Shown: positions 18,685 to 27,767 of the stretch, piece after piece
How positions within the stretch are numbered: the stretch's first letter is position 1
Layout: the number at the start of each line of letters is the position of its first letter
NCBI GenBank assembly: GCA_028716365.1
Contig: JAQUPZ010000002.1
Location: 637,005-701,004 of the forward strand
Direction of reading: 5' to 3'
Length of the DNA: 64,000 bases
Source of the DNA: Kiritimatiellia bacterium
Lineage (GTDB): Bacteria; Verrucomicrobiota; Kiritimatiellia; UBA8416; YA12-FULL-48-11
Program-made: the position numbers and the translations under genes
The notes under the pieces: generated by a model
Databases searched by the model: none
Told to the model about the DNA's origin: nothing
What the model saw: the letters and a program-made list of their open reading frames with translations, nothing else

Positions 18685-19941
18685 TTACTTGCCACTCACA
18701 TTATAACAGAGTAACACGTCCTGGTCTCGAATATAGAGCTTCCCATTAACGATCACCGGGTGTGTCCAGCTGTTTTTGGTACTACGATCAGGCTGGTTGA
18801 ACCGCCCTTTCTCGACATATTCTTTTGAGTTTGCTTCGATGAGAGCAATTGATCCGGGACCAGATTCACTGCGGATATAGAAATGACCATCGGCATAGGC
18901 TATTGATCCTTTACCAACACCCTTGTGCGTCCATGCAACCTGACCAGTCTTGAAATCCATGCAAACCCAGCCTCCCTTATTGGAATGGCCATAGACAAAA
19001 CCGTTCAGAAGGATTACACCACCATGATGGTTTTCCATGAACTTGTTGGTGTAAATTTCTTCAACCTTGAATTCTGAAGCATCCTTGGAAACCTTAAAGG
19101 CGTTACATCCGATGCCATAACCGGAAGTCACATAAACCTGGTTGTCAGCATAAATTGGCGTCGGAACAACAGCAACCTTACCCGGACGATTACCGCGCCA
19201 GAGAACTTTCCCGCTGGCCACGTCTATTCCCACAACACTTGCCGCTGTCAACTGGATAACCTGTCGAACGCCGAAAATGGTCTCAAGAATAAGTGATGAA
19301 TAATGGGCAGGGTCTGTGAAACTTCCAGTTTGCCAAACTGCTTCACCGGTTTTCTTGTTAAGCGCAATTATTGCTCCTTTGCTTCCTCCTGGAGTCGCAA
19401 AAACTTTATCACCGTCTACGAGCGGTGATTCAGCATAGCCCCAACTCGGTGTACGCCCGCCAAAATCCTTGGTCAGGCTTTTTCGCCAGATTTCCCTGCC
19501 TGTGGCAGATTCAACACACACCAGATCACCGTGTTGATTAAGCGCGTAAACAAGATCACCATCAACCGTCGGTGTACCTCGCGGGCCAATGTAACCACCA
19601 TATGCACCGACAGCTCCCATCTTGGCAGACCAGAGTTTCTTGCCGGTGGATTCATCAAGTGCTATCAACTGACTTGCATTATCTACATCACCCATCGTGA
19701 AAATCTTCCCCTTCACGACGGAAAAACCGGAATATCCTGCTCCCAACCCGGTAATTTTCCATGTCAGAGACGGGCCTTCAGCGGGCCACTGCTTAAGCAA
19801 ACCGGTTTCTCTGGATATATCGTCGCGATTCGCTCCACGCCATTGCGGCCAGTCGAAACCTTTTGCTGTCTGCCCATCACCTGCAACAATAAGACCGAAC
19901 ACCAATCCAAAAACAATTACCATCTTCGTCCTTAAGTACAT
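18685..19941 (-). CDS. PQQ-like beta-propeller repeat protein, exported
   Basis: Signal peptide; 'FDWPQWRGANRDDISRETGLLKQWPAEGP'; 'GPRGTPTVDGDLVYALNQHGDLVCVE'. Confidence 0.92.
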   Translation of the reverse strand: MYLRTKMVIVFGLVFGLIVAGDGQTAKGFDWPQWRGANRDDISRETGLLKQWPAEGPSLTWKITGLGAGYSGFSVVKGKIFTMGDVDNASQLIALDESTGKKLWSAKMGAVGAYGGYIGPRGTPTVDGDLVYALNQHGDLVCVESATGREIWRKSLTKDFGGRTPSWGYAESPLVDGDKVFATPGGSKGAIIALNKKTGEAVWQTGSFTDPAHYSSLILETIFGVRQVIQLTAASVVGIDVASGKVLWRGNRPGKVAVVPTPIYADNQVYVTSGYGIGCNAFKVSKDASEFKVEEIYTNKFMENHHGGVILLNGFVYGHSNKGGWVCMDFKTGQVAWTHKGVGKGSIAYADGHFYIRSESGPGSIALIEANSKEYVEKGRFNQPDRSTKNSWTHPVIVNGKLYIRDQDVLLCYNVSGK

Positions 19942-19995
19942 GATTCACCTTTCTATAAGTTTCTGATCAGTTTACCCGTTATATTACAATTATTA

Positions 19996-21255
19996 TCATG
20001 CTTTTGACACAGGTATTGGCAGTATTTCGCTGCTTTGATTTATTATCCCTATCTTCAGATTCTTGTCCAGCTTCAACCGGTACTTTATGTAATCAGGCAA
20101 ATCTGTATCGCTGAGATAATGAAAGCCCATGATATTACTCTGCATCGGATCCATCATCAATGTTGCCTTATAGTTCCTTTTTATGTGATTAAGATACATG
20201 CATTCCGATGCGCAGAACCGGTCATGAACCTGTTTCTTCTTCAGCATCTTCCACAAGGTATCGTCATCATACCCGCCAAGCTTGGCCATTTCTTCACCAT
20301 GTGTCGGCGCAATCCCTTCAGGACATGGCGATACCAGTATTATTTCGCCGCCTTTTCTTGTTGCCAGTTCCGCCGAGAACAATCCCTTGTCGCACTGAGT
20401 TAAATCATAATCAGCCGGATACGTACTGCTCAGGGTGATATCCGCATACTGCCGGAACTTTACGCCGAATACCTTCATCCCCCATTTCACACCTTCACGA
20501 TGCGCCTTTATAAAATGTCCTGCTACAGACTTCAGTATATGCCCATGTTCATCAATTATAACATTGACGATAAAATGCAGTCCTACCTCGCGGGCAAAAT
20601 CTTCCATTTCTTCCCTGCACGGAGTCAGAATTTTACCCAACTGCTGCTCTGTTGCTCCCAAAAGATGCATTGAACAGACAGTTTCCTGACCTGCAACACC
20701 CGGCAGCAGAATCTTCGCCCCGCCACTCCAGCCCGTCGGGTGATGTGGCAGAATCCCTCCGACGGCTATCCTGAAATCTGCCTGCATGAAGTCTTTATTG
20801 ACGAAAATCCTCGTCCCCCGCCGCGTCACTCCCTTGTCGATCAGTTTTTTTCTATCGAGGCAATTGTGTCCCTTGACTTCAATACGGCGTAAAACCTCTT
20901 TACCGAACTTCCGCTTAATTTCTTCGGCGGTCATCGCACGATGTGTACCATATGCAATTATCAGTTTTACCTGCTCGTCTTTCACTCCAGCTGCATTAAG
21001 TTCATCCAGAATTACCGGTATTATTTTCCCCTGCGGCGTAAGTCTCGTCCGATCATCACCCAAAATCACGACCGATGCATTCTTCGGAACAATATCGCCG
21101 AGCCTGCCAGTTCCGACCGGATTGGCAAGGGAACGCTTAATTTCCCTTATCTCGCTCTTTGGTCTTGGAAATTTATTTGCATGCAGATTGAAGACCATGT
21201 TCTTTTCAGGAATATCGAGCTTTATGTTCTTTTTACCGAAATTGATAGAAACCAT
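19996..21255 (-). CDS. LarA-like (DUF2088) racemase/epimerase homologue
   Basis: VVILGDDRTRLTP, LIIAYGTHRAMT, GGILPHHPTGWSGGAKILLPGVAGQETV (LarA-type His/Lys motifs). Confidence 0.88.
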   Translation of the reverse strand: MVSINFGKKNIKLDIPEKNMVFNLHANKFPRPKSEIREIKRSLANPVGTGRLGDIVPKNASVVILGDDRTRLTPQGKIIPVILDELNAAGVKDEQVKLIIAYGTHRAMTAEEIKRKFGKEVLRRIEVKGHNCLDRKKLIDKGVTRRGTRIFVNKDFMQADFRIAVGGILPHHPTGWSGGAKILLPGVAGQETVCSMHLLGATEQQLGKILTPCREEMEDFAREVGLHFIVNVIIDEHGHILKSVAGHFIKAHREGVKWGMKVFGVKFRQYADITLSSTYPADYDLTQCDKGLFSAELATRKGGEIILVSPCPEGIAPTHGEEMAKLGGYDDDTLWKMLKKKQVHDRFCASECMYLNHIKRNYKATLMMDPMQSNIMGFHYLSDTDLPDYIKYRLKLDKNLKIGIINQSSEILPIPVSKA

Positions 21256-21269
21256 GTCCCGGATTCTCC

Positions 21270-22787
21270 TTACAACTTATTCAGCATTTCAATAACTTTC
21301 TTTTCATACATTTCCTGCCATTGTGGAGCCATAAGGCAATTATCATCTTCGTAATCACCACGACCGACGGCATCTTTTGTCGGGGCATAATGAATATATC
21401 CGTTAGAATACGCCGCGATGAATGTGTTTTTGAAAGGTGAAGCTTTTTTGATGTTCAATCCTATTTCAACAAACAATTCGCCAGGGAATGTTACCAGCAC
21501 AAAATCACCGATTTTCATCACCTGTACTTCCAAAGGCAGGGTTGGAGAACCGGCTTTTTTGTTTATCTCGGCACGTTCCCTCAAAACACGAAGGTTGGTT
21601 TGGATCCTGGCCAGTTTTTCCATCGCATAAATATTCTGCTGATATTTCTCAATATTTTTCAGATTCTCCGCGTCCAGAGTAGGTAATTCCATCTCACCCA
21701 TCTTTTTCTGGTGTAAATACCAATACGAATAATAAGAGGGATATTCAGGGCTGAACTTGTATTTTATCAACAGCGGCAAAAACGTCTTGAAGTTCAAACT
21801 TGTCCCCGCAAGTGACTTGAGCAGTTGTTCCTGTTCGGCTTCCATCTCTTTAATTCTCAGAGGTATATCCGTTCTACGCGGTACTTGTATGGTTTCTGTA
21901 AGTACTTTAATTGTTGTATCGCTTGCCTTGGCGCTCCGCCAGGCATCCAATACACTCAATCCCAGAATCATTCCCAGAGGCTCACTGTTCCTGGGCCGAT
22001 TGACATCCTTGTAATAAATCTCGGTAACATCCCCTGCCGCTCCTTGGAGAAATAACGATATAAAATCTTTGCCAATATTATGATCAATCACATTTGATGT
22101 AAATCCCGGCAGTTCGGCTGTCACCCCGCCACCTGAAGCACCACAATAGGCATGCGCAGTGAAATTATAAACCAATGCGAAGGGTTTGCCTTCCGTAGTA
22201 TCAAGTCGTAGCACTCCGATCTGCGGATCGATCGGCCCGACACCAGCCACCTCATCATCTTCTGGCGAAGGATTTGCATGCCTCTCGGTCCAGTCTTTGC
22301 CATTTTTAAGCTTGATCCTGCGATTCATCGTTATCCGGCTTTCTTTGCCCAAGCCGACTCCGATTTTCACCTGTACCATATTCGCGCAGGCTTGCCTGAC
22401 CGCATCCACCGTCTTCTCAACCACATCATCGCATATTTGTCCTCCCACGAGATGGGTATGCGAAGCGTTTACGAGTACATTCGTTTCCTTGATTTTAAAT
22501 TCCTTCTCAATTTTGGTCCGAACGTTTGCCAGAAAATCATCGGCTATTTCGTAAATTCCGCCTATCGCAATCACATCCATCGACAATATGACCACCTTTG
22601 TTGTCCCGTCATCCAGTACAAGCGCCCTGGCATAAAGCGGGTCATGGATTTTGATCCTTCCTTTCTTGTCCAGACCGAGCGACGCCTTTATCGCCACATC
22701 ACCCATTATTTCACCGGCTTCCCATCGTGTAATATCGCTCTTTCCAATACCCGCCATCAGGATTTCTGAATCTTTATTTTTTTTCAT
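21270..22787 (-). CDS. Neutral/alkaline non-lysosomal ceramidase-like protein
   Basis: MAGIGKSDITRWE..., VVILSMDVIAIG, VNASHTHLVGGQ, NFTAHAYCGASGGGVTAELPGF, LFLQGAAGDVTE. Confidence 0.8.
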   Translation of the reverse strand: MKKNKDSEILMAGIGKSDITRWEAGEIMGDVAIKASLGLDKKGRIKIHDPLYARALVLDDGTTKVVILSMDVIAIGGIYEIADDFLANVRTKIEKEFKIKETNVLVNASHTHLVGGQICDDVVEKTVDAVRQACANMVQVKIGVGLGKESRITMNRRIKLKNGKDWTERHANPSPEDDEVAGVGPIDPQIGVLRLDTTEGKPFALVYNFTAHAYCGASGGGVTAELPGFTSNVIDHNIGKDFISLFLQGAAGDVTEIYYKDVNRPRNSEPLGMILGLSVLDAWRSAKASDTTIKVLTETIQVPRRTDIPLRIKEMEAEQEQLLKSLAGTSLNFKTFLPLLIKYKFSPEYPSYYSYWYLHQKKMGEMELPTLDAENLKNIEKYQQNIYAMEKLARIQTNLRVLRERAEINKKAGSPTLPLEVQVMKIGDFVLVTFPGELFVEIGLNIKKASPFKNTFIAAYSNGYIHYAPTKDAVGRGDYEDDNCLMAPQWQEMYEKKVIEMLNKL

Positions 22788-22823
22788 TAAGCAATCCTTT
22801 CAGAAATGAAACAGGAACCTGCT

Positions 22824-24131
22824 TTAATGGCTGCCTGTTTCAACAGCCTCGGTGGCTTTTCTTTTTAGAATAGAATCAAATGCAGATATTGCCAGCAAAC
22901 ACAAAACCGCCAGTACAGGAATTGAAATAAACACGGCGGCATAACTGCCGGTTTTGTCAATATACTTGCCTATTACAGGGTTAACCAGGGCTGACAGAAC
23001 GTTTCCGAACATTCCAAGTACCCCTGATACAAGACCAACATGTTTAAACGAAAGATCCTGTATGCATGCAGTGTAATTTACCATTATTGATGTAATTCCA
23101 AATCCTGCCATTCCCAGCAATCCAATGCCCATCCATGGACTGGGAACTTTTGTAATCAATGCCACTGGCACTATGAATGCAACCGACATGGCAATAGCGG
23201 CACCCCTGGCCTTCTTGAGAGACCATCCACGGCCAGTCAGGAACTTTACCACCGCGCCGCCAATAATGTTGCCCAGGTCCGCACCAAGAAAAATAGGAAT
23301 TGTAACCACACCAGCTGCGAAAACCGTAAAGCCACGCTGGTCATGCATATATTTCGGAATCCATTCATTCAAAAAATACCAGCTCGGATTTACACACATT
23401 GAAACCACCATCAGCATCCAGAACGCGGGATGCATCAATACTTCTCGCATAAAACTTTTGAGAGACTCAAGTTTCCCGGCTGGTTGCCCGTTACCAGTTT
23501 CCTGCGAGCCATGATGCCGGACCGATGTCACCGCATCGTAAGCATTACTTCCTTTACGTGTCGAAGCATACCACAACAAAATCCAGAATAATCCTGCTCC
23601 GCCGATGATGAGAAATGCCCATCGCCAGCCATATAGTAATGCCAGAGGTGTGATTATCAGAGAAGCAGTCAAAGAACCCACCGCGGCGCCGCTATTAAAT
23701 ATTCCATTGGCCAGTGCGCGATCTCCCGGCGGCATTGCATTTGCAACTATACGCGTAGCGCACGGCCAGTTGAATGCTTCCCCAACCCCCAGCGCTGCGC
23801 GTGTAAAAAGCAACTGCCTGAAACTGAACACGAACGCTGCAGCCGCGCCCGACAAAGACCAGAATCCCACAGCAAGGGCATATGTAAACCGCAGGGCAAA
23901 ATGATCAGCTATAAAACCAGCCGGTACATGTACAATCGCATATGTCAGGCGGAATGCGGATACCAACTCGCCATATTGTTCATTGGAAAGATCAAACTCC
24001 TTGCATATCATTGGCGCACATAATGCAATAGTCTGCCGGTTTAAATATGTCAGCAAGGTTGCGATGAACAATACTATGGCAAGCCACCATTTCCACATAC
24101 CCTTTTTGAAAAGGAAAGACGTATTAATCAT
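22824..24131 (-). CDS. MFS transporter, hexuronate (ExuT)/ACS-family-like
   Basis: Twelve-TM-type hydrophobicity; LTYLNRQTIALCAPMICKEFDLSNEQYGELVSAF; GVGEAFNWPCATRIVANAMPPGDRALANGIFNSGAAVGSLTA. Confidence 0.9.
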   Translation of the reverse strand: MINTSFLFKKGMWKWWLAIVLFIATLLTYLNRQTIALCAPMICKEFDLSNEQYGELVSAFRLTYAIVHVPAGFIADHFALRFTYALAVGFWSLSGAAAAFVFSFRQLLFTRAALGVGEAFNWPCATRIVANAMPPGDRALANGIFNSGAAVGSLTASLIITPLALLYGWRWAFLIIGGAGLFWILLWYASTRKGSNAYDAVTSVRHHGSQETGNGQPAGKLESLKSFMREVLMHPAFWMLMVVSMCVNPSWYFLNEWIPKYMHDQRGFTVFAAGVVTIPIFLGADLGNIIGGAVVKFLTGRGWSLKKARGAAIAMSVAFIVPVALITKVPSPWMGIGLLGMAGFGITSIMVNYTACIQDLSFKHVGLVSGVLGMFGNVLSALVNPVIGKYIDKTGSYAAVFISIPVLAVLCLLAISAFDSILKRKATEAVETGSH

Positions 24132-24196
24132 TCTTTACTCCCGGACTTTAAATCCAACATGTGGTCGACATATTTTTGGATCTTTTCCGAAAAACA

Positions 24197-25027
24197 TTAA
24201 GCCTTGATCCTCTGTTTAAGAACGTCAAATACCTTTTTGCACTTGAACACAGCGGCGTCAGGATCAGTCGTGTATCCCCAACCGAGTTCGGCAGTCAAAT
24301 ATCCTTTATAACCGTCTTCAACCAGCGCCTGCAGGAACGGTTCAAAACAAATTCCACCTTCTCCAGGTACCTTGTGGTCATCCGACTGCCCGCCATTGTC
24401 ATCAATATGAATATGATAAGGAATTCCTTTCAATAGTTTGATACAGTCGGGGAGCGGTTCCTTGTTCACAAAACAGTGCCCTGTATCCAACACTATGCCC
24501 AGCTCATCAAAACCATAATCCTTTATGAACCGCACACCATCTTCAACCGTTACGACCAAATCTGTCTCAAAACGATGGGCAGGTTCCATGAAAAGCAAAA
24601 CTTTTTTCTCATCCGCAAATTTAAGCAATTGCCCTACACTATCGGCCAATACTTCCATGCCGTTATCATATCCCTGGCCAAAAAGGGTATGCCCCGGGCA
24701 GATACTGACTTTGTTACAGCCGAATAATGTCGCAGTAACAATACTTTTTTTGATGTAGTCAACACTGGCAGATTGAATCCCTGAATCAGGACTGCACAGA
24801 CATGTAGGATAACGGAACTGGGCAGGAATAAACGCCGAAATGGCAATGCCGAGTTTGTCAGTTAATTTCCCGATACGGCTGGCTTCGTCTTTGCTGATAT
24901 CATCGCAGTATGCATGCGGTCTGCCGCCCCATATTTCCACGCCATCATAGCCAAATCCTGCAACTCTCTTAATGGTTTCATCGAGCGGATAGTTGAAGTA
25001 AACAAATGTAGAGATACTTAATTTCAT
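24197..25027 (-). CDS. TIM-barrel sugar phosphate isomerase/epimerase family protein
   Basis: GYDGVEIWGGRPHAY..., LGIVLDTGHCFVNKEP, HIHIDDNGGQSDDHKVPGEGGICFEPFLQAL. Confidence 0.9.
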   Translation of the reverse strand: MKLSISTFVYFNYPLDETIKRVAGFGYDGVEIWGGRPHAYCDDISKDEASRIGKLTDKLGIAISAFIPAQFRYPTCLCSPDSGIQSASVDYIKKSIVTATLFGCNKVSICPGHTLFGQGYDNGMEVLADSVGQLLKFADEKKVLLFMEPAHRFETDLVVTVEDGVRFIKDYGFDELGIVLDTGHCFVNKEPLPDCIKLLKGIPYHIHIDDNGGQSDDHKVPGEGGICFEPFLQALVEDGYKGYLTAELGWGYTTDPDAAVFKCKKVFDVLKQRIKA

Positions 25028-25047
25028 CTATGCCCCCTTCAAACAGC

Positions 25048-25106
25048 AAACCCGGAACCTGCGCTACCACCCTTGATTTGACTTCTTAAAGCAGGTCCCG
25101 GGTTTT
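25048..25106. terminator. Long stem between two isomerase genes, possible terminator
   Basis: aaacccggaacctgc (25048-25062) / gcaggtcccgggttttt (25091-25106); stem with small bulge, stronger T-tract on the plus strand. Confidence 0.5.
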
Positions 25107-25196
25107 TAAAAAATTACGTTTATTCCTCTACCTTCTGATATTATTACACTGAATCCTGGTGGTTCAGATTATCAGCGTAATACTATCGTTGGTAGC

Positions 25197-26078
25197 TTAC
25201 CCTTTACGGATCAGCCCCTCCAGCATCTTCTTCATCTTAACAGCCTCGACCATGATGTTGGGCGCACCGCTTATATCAACTACAACATTACCGTTGTAAC
25301 CGACTTTCTTCAGCATTTTGATTATTTTCGGGAAGTTGATATTTCCCTTCCCCGGTACATAGTGATAGGCCTGTGTCCCGTCATTATCCGACATATGCAC
25401 CAGCTTGAGATATTTCTTACCAAGCTTCAGGATGCCCATTTCAAGGTATTCCTTGGTTGCATGGATATGGGCAACATCGAACACCACTCCCATGTTCTTT
25501 CTTTTGCACGCCTCAAATATACCGATCAAACCGTCGACTGACGAAAGGAAATCGCCCGCACGCAATTCCACGGCAAAGTCAAGTTTCCGCTTGGCCGCGG
25601 CATCTGCACATTTGCCAAGCTGACTGATTAACACTTTCCGCAGTTGCGCCCAGGTGAATCCTTCCGGCACCTTCACCTCAATTGGCGGACCGCCACGATA
25701 AAGCGCAGTCCGTACATCAGGGATCAATTCAGGTGGAAGATAGAAACACAGTGTAGCCAGTTTGGCACCGACACTTTTGATCATGTCGCATATCTGATCA
25801 AACTGCGCGATTGTCTTCTTCTGCAACTTGGGATCGAGAGAGAACATCTCGTACGCCACACACATGATGCTGGGTATTTTAACTTTCTGCTCTTTACTTC
25901 TGGCAATCACCTCATCCCATCGGTCGATATATTCCTGGTTCCCAGTTTCAATTTCCATCTCGAGAGAATCGAAACCAGCGTCACCGACTTCCTTAATCAC
26001 TTTAAGTACATTATTAATGCTCGGGGGAAGACCGTACTTGGTAATAGGAATGGTAAAACCGCAAATCACCTTCATCAT
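25197..26078 (-). CDS. TIM-barrel sugar phosphate isomerase/epimerase family protein
   Basis: GDAGFDSLEMEIETGNQEY..., GVVFDVAHIHATKEYLEMG, VHMSDNDGTQAYHYVPGKGNINFPKIIKML; GGAGAAT upstream. Confidence 0.88.
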   Translation of the reverse strand: MMKVICGFTIPITKYGLPPSINNVLKVIKEVGDAGFDSLEMEIETGNQEYIDRWDEVIARSKEQKVKIPSIMCVAYEMFSLDPKLQKKTIAQFDQICDMIKSVGAKLATLCFYLPPELIPDVRTALYRGGPPIEVKVPEGFTWAQLRKVLISQLGKCADAAAKRKLDFAVELRAGDFLSSVDGLIGIFEACKRKNMGVVFDVAHIHATKEYLEMGILKLGKKYLKLVHMSDNDGTQAYHYVPGKGNINFPKIIKMLKKVGYNGNVVVDISGAPNIMVEAVKMKKMLEGLIRKG

Positions 26079-26211
26079 AATTAATTCTCCTTAATCTACG
26101 TTTGATTTTTCTATATAAGGGGAAAAACTTAGCCATATTAGGCCATTCTGTCAAGGATCGGAGCCAGAATAAGGAGGAGATATCAAACAATTTTTGACCA
26201 GCTAAACTTTC

Positions 26212-27498
26212 TCAATCAAAAAATGGATAACTGCAGCCGGCGTGTGTAAGGACACTGACTTTTGCCTGTGATCCATGACTCCTTATCGCTGAATCTACGG
26301 CCTGCTGGATATCAGCAAAGTATTCCATATTCATCCTCTGGGCGTATTGTTTGCTGACACCACTTGATACAAGCATGAACTTTTTCCGTTTTGCCATCCT
26401 GCCCAATGTAACCCCTCCGGATACGGCTATTGGATCAACTGTTTTGCCACCATACGCATCTTTCAACAGTCTGTCAGGATCACTGTCCCCGATATAGTCT
26501 GCATATTCAGGATGAGGACCGATGCCTTCGCAACATTCAGTAGTGAGTATGATAGTCCCTCCCGGCTTTGTGAGTAAATCGGGGGCAAAGACCGCTTTGG
26601 TCGCCTGCCAGAAATCAATTTCCGCCGGATAGGAACTGGCAACGGCTATCTCAACCTTCTGCCTGGCTTTTATTCCGTAAACCTCGCGCATCATTTCAAC
26701 CCCTGCCCTGTGCGCCTTCACAAAATGACCGGCAACGGCTTTATATATCCGCCCATCAGGAAGATTGATCACATTGACAATAAAATCCAACCCGATCAGT
26801 TCCACCCAGCTCTCCATCTTGTCACGGCTTGGAGTTGTCGGCGCGCCGAACATGTTTTCTTTTGTCGACGCATACTGTAAATGAAATGACGCAACGGTTT
26901 CTTCGCCGGTTACGCCGGGGAATATTATCTTTGCACCACCACCACAGCCGGCGGCCGGATGTGGTACGATACTTCCGACGGCAATCTTTATTTTGGCCTG
27001 TGAGACCCTCTTATCAAGCCAGATCGGAACACCATCATCAGCAACACCCATATTAACCAATCCAGCCACTTTATCCCTGAATTCAGAATTGTAGATCTTG
27101 ATCCGGTTGAAAACCTTCCGGCCAACTTTGTGAATGATTTCTTTTTCTGTCATTGGCCGATGCGTTCCCAGCGCCATAACAATGAATATCTGCTCATCTT
27201 TGACACCGGCTGAATTCAACCGGTCAAGTACTATGGGAATAATCACATCAGCAGGAGTGTGCCGGGTAAGATCATCACAGATAATACATATCTTATCAGC
27301 AGACGTTATTTTCCTGCCAGCAATGATTCTTTTAAGAGACAAACTGCCAACTGGATTATCCACCGCTTTCTCGATCAGACCTTTTGTATCTGCCGGTATT
27401 TGAACACTATTAGGCGAAAGTATTTCGAGGAAATTACCGTCAGGAACATTGAACTTTAAATTTCCTTTTTCACCGTACGGAATGGTTATCTTTGCCAT
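26212..27498 (-). CDS. LarA-like (DUF2088) racemase/epimerase homologue
   Basis: ICIICDDLTRHTPADVI, IVMALGTHRPMTEKE, GSIVPHPAAGCGGGAKIIFPGVTGEETVASFH; paralogue of 19996..21255. Confidence 0.88.
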   Translation of the reverse strand: MAKITIPYGEKGNLKFNVPDGNFLEILSPNSVQIPADTKGLIEKAVDNPVGSLSLKRIIAGRKITSADKICIICDDLTRHTPADVIIPIVLDRLNSAGVKDEQIFIVMALGTHRPMTEKEIIHKVGRKVFNRIKIYNSEFRDKVAGLVNMGVADDGVPIWLDKRVSQAKIKIAVGSIVPHPAAGCGGGAKIIFPGVTGEETVASFHLQYASTKENMFGAPTTPSRDKMESWVELIGLDFIVNVINLPDGRIYKAVAGHFVKAHRAGVEMMREVYGIKARQKVEIAVASSYPAEIDFWQATKAVFAPDLLTKPGGTIILTTECCEGIGPHPEYADYIGDSDPDRLLKDAYGGKTVDPIAVSGGVTLGRMAKRKKFMLVSSGVSKQYAQRMNMEYFADIQQAVDSAIRSHGSQAKVSVLTHAGCSYPFFD

Positions 27499-27574
27499 AA
27501 ATTGTCCTCATGTGTAATTAATAAATGTGATTAAATTGCCCCGTTTTTTTCCGCGTCCTCGCGGAATGGAAACC

Positions 27575-27738
27575 GCAGGTGGCATTTCGATGCCCGAATG
27601 GGACGGAGAAACGGTATGTGGATTTTGCGATGCCGGCAAGTCTTGGGTTCTGTCGCTGTATACGCATACGCGACAGAACCCGTAACGATGCCGGGGCGCA
27701 AAAGATGCATACCGGCTTCTCCGCGAAATGCCACCTGC
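27575..27738. repeat. Long imperfect palindrome (~164 bp), possible MITE/REP-like element or structured RNA
   Basis: Nested complementary arms: gcaggtggcatttcg (27575-27589)/cgaaatgccacctgc (27724-27738); cggagaa (27604-27610)/ttctccg (27717-27723); gggttctgtcgc (27645-27656)/gcgacagaaccc (27670-27681); apex gtat-acgc-atac. Confidence 0.8.
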
Positions 27739-27767
27739 TTCTTCTAACTACAAATTTGAGACGATTA

